This document shows positions 6,688 to 12,968 of a stretch of DNA of 12,968 nt, in pieces. How positions within the stretch are numbered: position 1 is the stretch's first letter; every line of letters begins with the position of its first letter. The DNA comes from an uncultured Eubacteriales bacterium. GTDB taxonomy: Bacteria; Bacillota; Clostridia; Oscillospirales; CAG-382. The DNA is taken from assembly GCA_900546385.1 (NCBI GenBank), contig URCT01000075.1, positions 1-12,968 on the forward strand, given 5' to 3'. Made by a program: the position numbers and the translations under genes. The notes beneath the pieces were generated by a model. It was given only the letters and a program-made list of their open reading frames with translations, did not search any database and had not been told where the DNA came from.

Positions 6688-8319
6688 ATGAAAAACGGAT
6701 TCAAAAAAGCAATGCTTACCATGGGCGTTGCCGTAATGCTCATGGGAATCGGCGCGGTCGGCGCAAATGCAGCGACCGTCGAGGTCGGCGATTTCACCAT
6801 TGACCGCTCCTATGCCTACGGAAGCTACACAACCAAGGTCAAAGCGTACAACGGCCAAGGCGGCGACATCGTTCTGCCGACCGAAGCGGAATTTTCCGGC
6901 ACGACCTATCCGATTACCGAAGTCGGAAGCGCCTTTAAGGACAACGATATGATCACCGGTGTCACCATTCCCGAGGGCTACACTGATATCGGCTCAGAAG
7001 CCTTTTCGGGCTGCGTTGCTCTGAAAAAAGCCGTGATTCCCGGTTCGGTCAATCTGATCGGATCATCGGCTTTCTTGGGCTGCACGGCTCTTGATACGGT
7101 TGATTTTGCGGCAGATACCGCCTCCTCCTTAACCATCAATACCGGCGCTTTTGCCAATTGCACCTCTCTTACGGCATTCGAGCTTCCGTCTCGCTTCAGC
7201 AAAACAAGCTTCAATTTCTTATACGGCTGCGACGCGCTCACCACCATCACCTTAAAAGAAGGTGTGCAAAACTTTGTCGTGGCAGATAACATTCTTTATG
7301 ACGTGAGCGGCGATACCGCCGTGATGGTCATATACCCTGCCGGCAAAACCGAAACAGAATACACGCTCCCCACGGAGATCGGCGGCAAGGCCGTGACCTC
7401 CACCGCCATGCACGTTTTCAGAAACAATCCCACGCTGAAAAAGGTCACCGTTCCGGCAACCATAACGAGTCTCGGCGGATACACCTTTAACGGCATGAAA
7501 GCAATCGAGGAAATTGTTTTAGAGCATGAGACTGCTCCGAAGCTCGCTTCCGAGGTGTGCACCGAAATGAACCCGGACAGCAAAATCGTTGTGAAAAACG
7601 AGACGGTCGCTAGCGCATTTGAATCTTCGTCAAAATGGACGACCTACTACACCGCCGCCAACACGACCGTCACCGTTGCAGACGCAGAGCCGGAGGTAAA
7701 GACGGTATCGGCTGTTGTTTCCATCGCAGCAGAGCCGGAAATTCAAGACGGCAACGCGGTTTACGGCATTTACCTTGACAGTGCGGAAAACGTGAATACG
7801 ATTCTTTTGAAGGTGTCCTTTGATGCAGCAAAAGTCAGCGAAGGCGAAATAACCGCAGCAAACGCCGCCTTTACCAGCGGAACGTCGACTTGGAACGAAG
7901 AAAACGGCAAGCTTGTCGTAAAGGCCTATTTCGGCATGACGGGCAATGTTCCGGGCTTCTCTTCCACTGAAAAAACCAAGCTTGCGGAAATCACCGTTCC
8001 TTTAAAAGCCGGTGCCAAGGGCGATATCACCGCCGAGCTTTCGGAGGCAAAGGCAGCCGGCATCGTCAGCGAGGACGAATCGGCCATGAACGGCACGGTC
8101 TCTGTCGGCACAGCTTCCGCAAGCGTGTTTGTCCCGAGCTACGATGTCAACGGCGATAACACGGTGGATATTATCGATATCACCGAGGCACAGCGATACT
8201 ATCAGGCAAAACCGACCGACGAAACCTGGAAAACGGCCAAGGTCATGGATGTCAACGGCGATAACAAGGTTGACATTGAAGACTACATCGCCATCTTCAA
8301 TCACTTAAGCGATTTCTAA
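6688..8319 (+). CDS. Secreted BspA-like LRR protein with cohesin-like and dockerin modules
   Basis: This 543-residue protein has a signal peptide (1-29, ending GANAA). Residues about 60-310 are leucine-rich repeats of the BspA/LRR_5 type, recognisable by IPxxxxxIGxxAFxGCxxL units such as those near 92-112 and 116-136. Residues about 338-474 form a cohesin-like beta-sandwich close to that of the preceding gene product. The C-terminus (486-543) is a type I-like dockerin with two complete calcium loops: Asp486/Asn488/Asp490/Asp494/Asp497 and Asp521/Asn523/Asp525/Asp529/Asp532. A GGAGA site (6676-6680) precedes the ATG by 7 nt, and the previous gene ends 19 nt upstream. BspA-type LRR proteins are commonly adhesins binding host or bacterial surfaces, so a displayed binding protein is the likely role. 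The ligand is unknown, and the cohesin-like call is by visual similarity. Confidence 0.9.
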   Translation: MKNGFKKAMLTMGVAVMLMGIGAVGANAATVEVGDFTIDRSYAYGSYTTKVKAYNGQGGDIVLPTEAEFSGTTYPITEVGSAFKDNDMITGVTIPEGYTDIGSEAFSGCVALKKAVIPGSVNLIGSSAFLGCTALDTVDFAADTASSLTINTGAFANCTSLTAFELPSRFSKTSFNFLYGCDALTTITLKEGVQNFVVADNILYDVSGDTAVMVIYPAGKTETEYTLPTEIGGKAVTSTAMHVFRNNPTLKKVTVPATITSLGGYTFNGMKAIEEIVLEHETAPKLASEVCTEMNPDSKIVVKNETVASAFESSSKWTTYYTAANTTVTVADAEPEVKTVSAVVSIAAEPEIQDGNAVYGIYLDSAENVNTILLKVSFDAAKVSEGEITAANAAFTSGTSTWNEENGKLVVKAYFGMTGNVPGFSSTEKTKLAEITVPLKAGAKGDITAELSEAKAAGIVSEDESAMNGTVSVGTASASVFVPSYDVNGDNTVDIIDITEAQRYYQAKPTDETWKTAKVMDVNGDNKVDIEDYIAIFNHLSDF

Positions 8320-8337
8320 TGCCAACAAGGAGCAGAT

Positions 8338-10788
8338 ATGAAAAAAATCTTGAATAAACTATCGTTGTTAATGGTTCTTGCGGCTTTATCTGCGGTTTTG
8401 GCTGTCAGCGTATCCGCAGGAAACGACGGCTTGATCGGCGCAAACATCAAGGACGGCGAGCTTCTCGGCTACTACGGAAACGGCGGCGATATCAAAATTC
8501 CCGATACCGTTACCGTCATCGCAGGCGAAGCGTTTTTAGACAATGACAATGTGACCAGCGTGACGATTCCCGGCAGCGTGCAGGTGATCGGCTACCACGC
8601 CTTTGACGGCTGCACCGCGCTTGAACGCGTGATTTTCGAAGATCCGACCGACGGAGCGGATATGATCATCCGTCTAAGTGCCTTTGCCAATTGCCCGAAG
8701 CTCACCACGTGCGATATTCCGGCGGTAGCGACCTATGTGACCGCCAACATCTTCAAGGGCTGCACGAGCATGGAAAAAATCACGGTTCATCCCCAAAATC
8801 CCTACTATGTCACCGATGAAAACGGCGTTCTGTTCGGCCCGTGGGTCAATGAAGGCGTTCCGCAATACGACGACCCGAACTTAACGCTGACGGCTTATCC
8901 GAGCGGCAGAGCCGGCGGATACACCATTCCGGAAAGCGTAAACGGCAGAACGGTCGATCGCATTTGGGCAAGTGCGTTCAGCTATGCTGAAAAGCTGACC
9001 GCGATCGACATTCCCGAAACGGTGAAAATCATCGGCGGCAACGCTTTTGAAAAAACGGCACTTGCCGATGTCACCATTCCCGACAGCGTTCAAAAGCTGG
9101 ATTCCGGTGCCTTCGAAGATTGCACCAAGCTTACACACGTAAAGCTTCCGAAAGGCATGACAAGCATTTCTCACAGCTTGTTTAAGGGCTGCACCAGCCT
9201 TTCCTCCATCGAGTTTCCCGAAGCGGCGACAAACATCGAGATGTATGCCTTTGCAGACTGCAAGTCGCTTACCAATCTGATTCTGCCCGATGGCATTGTG
9301 AACATAACGCTTGCGGCATTTGAGGGCTGCACCAATCTGCAAAGAGCCGTTATCCCGGCAAGCGTCACGGGCTTTCCGAACGACGATACCGTCGGTGCTT
9401 ACGATATGTTCCCCGACAGCCCGAGAACCTTGGTGGTTTATGTTGAAAAAGGCTCGAGCGGCGAGCGTTGGGCATACAACAATGTTGCAGACTGGGGATA
9501 CTCCTACGAGATTCTCCCCGATGTATCCGATCTCGATGCCATAGATCCGGGAAGCTTTTACTTGATCAATCTTGACAAAAAAATCAAGGTTGAGGGCGCA
9601 TTCCCGATAAGTGCCTCCCTTGCGGCAGAAGAGATCTATGCAGGCGAAGCCTATAACGCCTTCAAGGCAACATCCTCCGACGGAGCCTTGCGCGTATATA
9701 AGCTTCTGGCAACACCGGCAAGCACCGACGGCGCCTATACGGTAAGCATCGGCCTGCCCGACGGTTTCTCCAAAAATGCAAAGCTGTATTCGTACGCCGA
9801 CGGCGAAGCTTCGCTGCTTACATCGTCCATGATTAGCAAAACCTTCACCGCATCGACAGACAGCTTAGGCTATTTTGCGGTCATCGATGCATCGATTCCG
9901 GACGGAAACAACGATGAAGTGACCAAGGTGACGCTGAACAAAACAACTGCTTCTCTGAAAAAGGGCGACAAGCTTTCGTTGTCCGCAACGGTGCTGCCCA
10001 AAACGGCGGCAGATAAATCCGTCACGTGGGAAAGCTCTGACAAAGCCGTTGCAACGGTTGATACCAAAGGCGTTGTGAGTGCGGTTTCGGCCGGAAGCGC
10101 AAAAATCACGGCAACCGCAGCAAACGGCGTCAGTGCCTATTGCCTTGTGACCGTTACGGATGCCGGCTCGGACAAGCCCGAAAAAGAGGAAATCGAAACC
10201 AAAGCCGCCTTAACGGCCGACAGAATTGCGGCCGAAAAGGAAAAATCCTATTTCACGCTTTCGCTTTCGGAGGCTTCCAGAATTGCCAATGTCATGCTGA
10301 CGCTTGAAGCACCGACCGCGGACATTAAAATCATCGGTGAGAACGGGTTTACCGTTATCGGCGATATGAGCGGCGAAGGAACGGATGGCCGCTATACGGG
10401 GACAGCCGTGCTCGGCTTTTTAGATGCCGACGGCAATCTGTTCTCGTCCGAAGCATCGGCGGCAATCGCCAAAATCCTTGTCAATGCCCCGGAAGCGACC
10501 ATAAAAATCACCGCTCTAACGGTGTCGGGCTGGGATGTTGATAAAACCGTCCTGTATGGCCGCATCAACGAGCTCGACCCGGCAGAAGCAACCTTTACCG
10601 ACGCGCTCACGTATGATGTGAACGGCGATGGAAAGGTCGATCTTTTGGATATTACGCAAGCGCAGCTGTATTACCGTGCCACGAAAACCGGTGTAAACTG
10701 GAATGAAGCGGCAAAATGCGACTTCAACGGCGACGGCGTCATCGACATCGAGGATTACATGGCGATCTGGCTGAACTTCACCGAATAA
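8338..10788 (+). CDS. Large secreted BspA-like LRR protein with Big_2, cohesin-like and dockerin modules
   Basis: This 816-residue protein has a signal peptide (1-27, cut near VSVSA). BspA/LRR_5 repeats span about 45-390, with repeated IPxSVxxIGxxAFxxC units, for example 76-96, 224-240 and 246-264. Residues about 395-525 form a beta-rich segment I cannot assign. A Big_2 domain follows (about 528-608, with TVLPKTAADKSVTWESSD and GVVSAVSAGSAKITATA). Then come a cohesin-like domain (about 620-752) and a dockerin (760-816) with loops at 760-771 and 795-806. The Big_2, cohesin-like, dockerin tail has the same order as the tail of the divergent subtilase. An AAGGAG site (8327-8332) precedes the ATG by 5 nt, and the previous stop is 18 nt upstream. 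It is probably a surface adhesin held through its dockerin. Ligand and partner are unknown. Confidence 0.9.
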   Translation: MKKILNKLSLLMVLAALSAVLAVSVSAGNDGLIGANIKDGELLGYYGNGGDIKIPDTVTVIAGEAFLDNDNVTSVTIPGSVQVIGYHAFDGCTALERVIFEDPTDGADMIIRLSAFANCPKLTTCDIPAVATYVTANIFKGCTSMEKITVHPQNPYYVTDENGVLFGPWVNEGVPQYDDPNLTLTAYPSGRAGGYTIPESVNGRTVDRIWASAFSYAEKLTAIDIPETVKIIGGNAFEKTALADVTIPDSVQKLDSGAFEDCTKLTHVKLPKGMTSISHSLFKGCTSLSSIEFPEAATNIEMYAFADCKSLTNLILPDGIVNITLAAFEGCTNLQRAVIPASVTGFPNDDTVGAYDMFPDSPRTLVVYVEKGSSGERWAYNNVADWGYSYEILPDVSDLDAIDPGSFYLINLDKKIKVEGAFPISASLAAEEIYAGEAYNAFKATSSDGALRVYKLLATPASTDGAYTVSIGLPDGFSKNAKLYSYADGEASLLTSSMISKTFTASTDSLGYFAVIDASIPDGNNDEVTKVTLNKTTASLKKGDKLSLSATVLPKTAADKSVTWESSDKAVATVDTKGVVSAVSAGSAKITATAANGVSAYCLVTVTDAGSDKPEKEEIETKAALTADRIAAEKEKSYFTLSLSEASRIANVMLTLEAPTADIKIIGENGFTVIGDMSGEGTDGRYTGTAVLGFLDADGNLFSSEASAAIAKILVNAPEATIKITALTVSGWDVDKTVLYGRINELDPAEATFTDALTYDVNGDGKVDLLDITQAQLYYRATKTGVNWNEAAKCDFNGDGVIDIEDYMAIWLNFTE

Positions 10789-10800
10789 TCCACCGATTCT

Positions 10801-10832
10801 TGCAAGGCTGTATCCTTTCATACAGCCTTGCA
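10801..10832 (+). promoter_or_regulatory. Strong intercistronic hairpin before the SLH gene
   Basis: A perfect 13-bp stem (10801-10813 with 10820-10832) encloses loop CCTTTC. It sits 12 nt after the LRR gene stop and 4 nt before the AAGGAGG site of the next gene. There is no U-tract, so it is more likely an RNA-processing or stability element than a terminator. Four loop bases (CCTT) are complementary to AAGG of the ribosome binding site, which might modulate translation. Confidence 0.6.
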
Positions 10833-10848
10833 CCGCAAGGAGGACATT

Positions 10849-12090
10849 ATGAACAAATTCACAAAAGCACTGTTATCCGTGATGGCGACTTTTTGTTTTT
10901 CTTGTTTTTCTGCATATGCAGTCCAAATTACGCCGTCGGACACCAAAATCACGCTCGGCAAAAATGACAAGGAAATCACCTTTGACATTTATTTGGAAAC
11001 GGATGCGGCGTTTGCCGGAGCAGAATTCGGCATAAAGCCTTCCCAAAGCGATGTAAAACTTTCATCAGTTACGTTTGCAGAGGAATGGAAGAACGAATCC
11101 AAAGTGCAAACCGTAAAAGACGGCTGTCTCTACTTTGGGTTCTTTTCAAACACCAATCAATATCATGCCGGAAAACAAAAAATTGCAACACTACAGTATT
11201 CCTACAGCGGAAGCGGCGAAAGAAGCATTTCGTTAACCGAATCCAAAATCGTGACGTTGAACGAAAACAATAAAACAAGCGGCGACACCTCCGCAGAGCC
11301 GTTCACGGTGACCATAACCCGTTCGGGTTCATCCTCGGGCGGCGGTTCTGGCGGCGGAAGCTCCGGTGGCGGTTCCGGCGGAAGCTCGGGCGGCGGCTCA
11401 TCTTCGGGTGGCGGCGGTTCGTCTTCAGGCGGAAACGCATCCTCAGGCGGAAGCTCTTCGGAAGAAGCACCCGACGGCGACATAAAAAAGCCGGATATAA
11501 CGCTGCCGGATACCTCCAAGCCCTATGTCGAGAAGACCTTTACGGATATTGGCGGACATTGGGCAGAAAACGACATCAAAAGCTGCGTAAAAAACGGGCT
11601 GTTTACCGGCATTTCAGACACGCTTTTTGATCCTTCGGGAACGGTTACCAGAGCCATGGCAATCACGGTTCTCGGCAGATTCTCCCAAGATGCTGTCGAA
11701 AGCACAGAGACGGCCTTTGCCGATGTTCCGGCAGACGCATACTATGCAAAATACGTTTCCTGGGGTGCCGAAAACGGTATTGTAAAAGGTATGAGCGAAA
11801 CCGCATTTGCGCCCGAAAATCCGGTCACGCGCGAACAGATATCGGCCATGATCGTGCGGTATCTGCAGGATAAAGGCATGGCTTTGCCGGTCAGTTCCGC
11901 AAACATTCAAAGCCACAGCGATTATGAGCAGATTTCGGACTATGCCAAAGCGACGATGGCAATATGCTACGAAATGGGTCTTATCAAAGGGTTCGACAGC
12001 GGCCTTCTTGAGCCGAAAGGCAATTTAACGCGCGCCCAGTTTGCCTCGGTGATGGCACGGCTTTCCGCATACATGGAAACCATAAAATAA
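10849..12090 (+). CDS. SLH-anchored cohesin-like surface protein (anchoring-scaffoldin-like)
   Basis: This protein has 413 residues from ATG 10849, with AAGGAGG at 10837-10843 and 5 nt spacing. The in-frame TTG at 10828 is rejected because it lies in the hairpin stem. A signal peptide (1-24, ending SAYA) leads into a cohesin-like beta-sandwich (about 25-157). A Gly/Ser linker follows (159-204), then three SLH domains at about 231-278, 290-339 and 357-405, with TRAM, TREQ and TRAQ in place of the usual TRAE. SLH domains bind pyruvylated secondary wall polymers in Gram-positive bacteria. Signal, cohesin, linker and SLH in this order matches cellulosome anchoring proteins such as OlpA and SdbA. 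As the last gene of an operon of dockerin proteins, it is the best candidate for tethering them to the wall. Binding specificity is inference, and the cohesin-like domain is divergent. Confidence 0.88.
   Translation: MNKFTKALLSVMATFCFSCFSAYAVQITPSDTKITLGKNDKEITFDIYLETDAAFAGAEFGIKPSQSDVKLSSVTFAEEWKNESKVQTVKDGCLYFGFFSNTNQYHAGKQKIATLQYSYSGSGERSISLTESKIVTLNENNKTSGDTSAEPFTVTITRSGSSSGGGSGGGSSGGGSGGSSGGGSSSGGGGSSSGGNASSGGSSSEEAPDGDIKKPDITLPDTSKPYVEKTFTDIGGHWAENDIKSCVKNGLFTGISDTLFDPSGTVTRAMAITVLGRFSQDAVESTETAFADVPADAYYAKYVSWGAENGIVKGMSETAFAPENPVTREQISAMIVRYLQDKGMALPVSSANIQSHSDYEQISDYAKATMAICYEMGLIKGFDSGLLEPKGNLTRAQFASVMARLSAYMETIK
11323..11460 (+). repeat. Low-complexity Gly/Ser linker-coding repeat
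   Basis: About 46 codons (residues 159-204) encode almost only Gly and Ser, through imperfect repeats of GGCGGTTC and GGCGGAAGC units. This is a flexible spacer between the cohesin-like domain and the SLH domains. Such tracts are prone to length variation by slippage or recombination, and they generate a spurious proline-rich antisense reading frame. Confidence 0.85.
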
Positions 12091-12097
12091 AGAAGTG

Positions 12098-12134
12098 AAA
12101 GGGCTGAAAGCAAAAATGTTGCTTTCAGCCCTTT
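12098..12134. terminator. Bidirectional intrinsic terminator
   Basis: A 16-bp perfect stem (12098-12113 with 12119-12134; core GGGCTGAAAGC) has a 5-nt loop and A/T-rich flanks (AAA on one side, TTTATT on the other). It lies between the convergent SLH gene (stop 12090) and PHP gene (stop 12137) and can serve both. Confidence 0.88.
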
Positions 12135-12136
12135 AT

Positions 12137-12877
12137 TCAACCATCGTATCGATTTTCAAACCCAAAGCACAGATTTTCGGCACAGTGCGCATCGCTCGAC
12201 CAAATAAACTTTCCGCCAAGGCTTTCGATTTTTCGGATAAATGCGGCATTCGGATACGGCGTTTTCCGGTAGCCGCGCGAGACCGCACCGGTGTTTATCT
12301 CAAATAGAACGCCGTATTTCACAAGCTTTTCGATCGCACGAAACGCACAGTCTGTATACCGCGCATCGGTTTCATCAAAAAATCTGCCGCCCTCGTTGAA
12401 TTTGGAGACAAGGTCAAAATGTCCGATGATCGCGGCCTTTGTCTTATCAACTACGTCCGAAACAAGGCGGAAATATTCCTCTGCCAGAGCATAATAATCG
12501 CCGCCGAACTGGTTTTCTGCAAGCGCCTTGAATTTTTCCGCACTCTCGTCTACCGAAAAGTATTCGCCGCCGATCTTGATATAATGCACCGAACCGATGA
12601 CATAATCGCAGCCGCTGTCCGAAGTGTCGGAAAAATAGTCCTTTTCAACGCCCTTGAACAGTTCGATTTTTCCGCGGTATTTTTCGCGCAAACGGTCGAT
12701 CTCATCACAAAAAGCGGTTTCATTTCCCTTTTTGATACAGCTCTCCTCGTCGAACGGCACATATGAATGATAGACTAACCCGATTTTTTCCATTTTCAGC
12801 TTTATCGCCGCTAAAACCATTTCTTCGGGCGAATTTTTGCCGTCGCAAAAACAGGTGTGGACGTGAAAATCCATCAT
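12137..12877 (-). CDS. hisJ: PHP-family histidinol-phosphatase (HisJ/HisK type)
   Basis: This 246-residue cytoplasmic protein is close to the usual length of the family. It shows the PHP metal-binding signature: His5/His7 (DFHVHT) and Asp12, His37 (VYHSY), Glu78 (GVEKDY), His98 (DYVIGSVHY), His153 (IIGHFDLV), and Asp229/His231 (SSDAHCAENLCFGF). FEINTGAVSRGYRKTPYPN near 192-210 is diagnostic of the HisJ/HisK subgroup. That subgroup dephosphorylates histidinol phosphate to histidinol, the penultimate stage of histidine synthesis, using a trinuclear metal site. One oddity is VYHS where relatives usually have an acidic residue before this His (TDHS or SDHS). The ATG at 12877 overlaps the upstream stop by 4 nt, suggesting translational coupling, and AGGAG lies 11 nt upstream. 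No other histidine genes are in view, so another phosphoester substrate is possible. Confidence 0.87.
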   Translation of the reverse strand: MMDFHVHTCFCDGKNSPEEMVLAAIKLKMEKIGLVYHSYVPFDEESCIKKGNETAFCDEIDRLREKYRGKIELFKGVEKDYFSDTSDSGCDYVIGSVHYIKIGGEYFSVDESAEKFKALAENQFGGDYYALAEEYFRLVSDVVDKTKAAIIGHFDLVSKFNEGGRFFDETDARYTDCAFRAIEKLVKYGVLFEINTGAVSRGYRKTPYPNAAFIRKIESLGGKFIWSSDAHCAENLCFGFENRYDG

Positions 12878-12968
12878 TTGGTCATTTTCTCCTGCTTCAC
12901 CTTGTGGTCGATGACATTGCGCGACGCAAGCTCATACTGAATATCGCGGAGACTTATTCCCGTGTGCG
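12874..12968 (-). CDS. C-terminal end of an unidentified gene (truncated by window edge)
   Basis: On the minus strand, only one frame stays open from the right edge to a TGA at 12876-12874. It encodes about 31 residues ending in a lysine-rich tail (IDHKVKQEKMTK), preceded by GISLRDIQYELASRNV. Its stop overlaps the start of the PHP phosphatase in an ATGA arrangement, typical of co-transcribed, translationally coupled genes. I do not recognise the family from this fragment. Confidence 0.6.
   Translation of the reverse strand, partial: HTGISLRDIQYELASRNVIDHKVKQEKMTK

Noticed and set aside
8881..9342. 153-codon minus-strand reading frame antisense to the large LRR gene
   Set aside because: The repetitive Cys/Gly/Ala-rich composition mirrors LRR codons, with no independent start signal.
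10828..10848. In-frame TTG start upstream of the SLH gene
   Set aside because: It is inside the hairpin stem. ATG 10849 follows AAGGAGG at 5 nt spacing and starts a normal signal peptide.
11202..11519. Proline/glutamate-rich antisense reading frame opposite the SLH gene
   Set aside because: It is an artefact of the Gly/Ser linker codons read on the other strand.

Overview
The window looks like a chromosomal segment of an anaerobic Clostridia-type Firmicute, probably a gut Oscillospirales/Ruminococcaceae relative. The reasons are moderate GC, strong AGGAGG-type ribosome binding sites, sigma-A promoters of the TTGACA-N17-TATAAT kind, SLH surface anchoring, BspA-type leucine-rich repeats and dockerin modules. 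The taxonomic call is inference; no rRNA or other marker gene is present.

Left edge (1-1541): a divergent pair. A truncated HpcH/HpaI-family aldolase gene runs leftward off the window, and a LacI-family regulator runs rightward. Between them are two well-formed promoters and two matching 16-bp inverted repeats whose centres lie 85 bp apart, so the regulator probably controls itself and the aldolase. This is an ordinary sugar-acid catabolic module.

Centre (1562-12090): a secreted-protein locus. A 1327-residue subtilase (S8, lactocepin/C5a-peptidase-like, minus strand) is divergent from a four-gene plus-strand operon. The operon encodes, in order: a cohesin-like protein without dockerin or anchor (265 aa); a BspA-type LRR protein with cohesin-like and dockerin modules (543 aa); a larger LRR/Big_2/cohesin-like/dockerin protein (816 aa); and a cohesin-like, Gly/Ser linker, triple-SLH protein (413 aa). 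All five have signal peptides and a cohesin-like beta-sandwich, three end in a dockerin, and one can bind the wall through SLH domains. The shared intergenic region has two back-to-back promoters with nearly identical cores and three copies of the inverted repeat GTTAGT-N4-RCTAAC, which suggests one regulator controls both sides. The simplest reading is a co-regulated cohesin/dockerin surface assembly that displays LRR adhesins and a protease instead of cellulases. Domain assignments are made by eye, and the cohesin-dockerin pairing is inference.

Right edge (12098-12968): a strong bidirectional terminator separates the operon from a convergent PHP-family histidinol-phosphatase-like gene. That gene overlaps by 4 nt the end of an unidentified upstream gene, which is truncated at the window edge.
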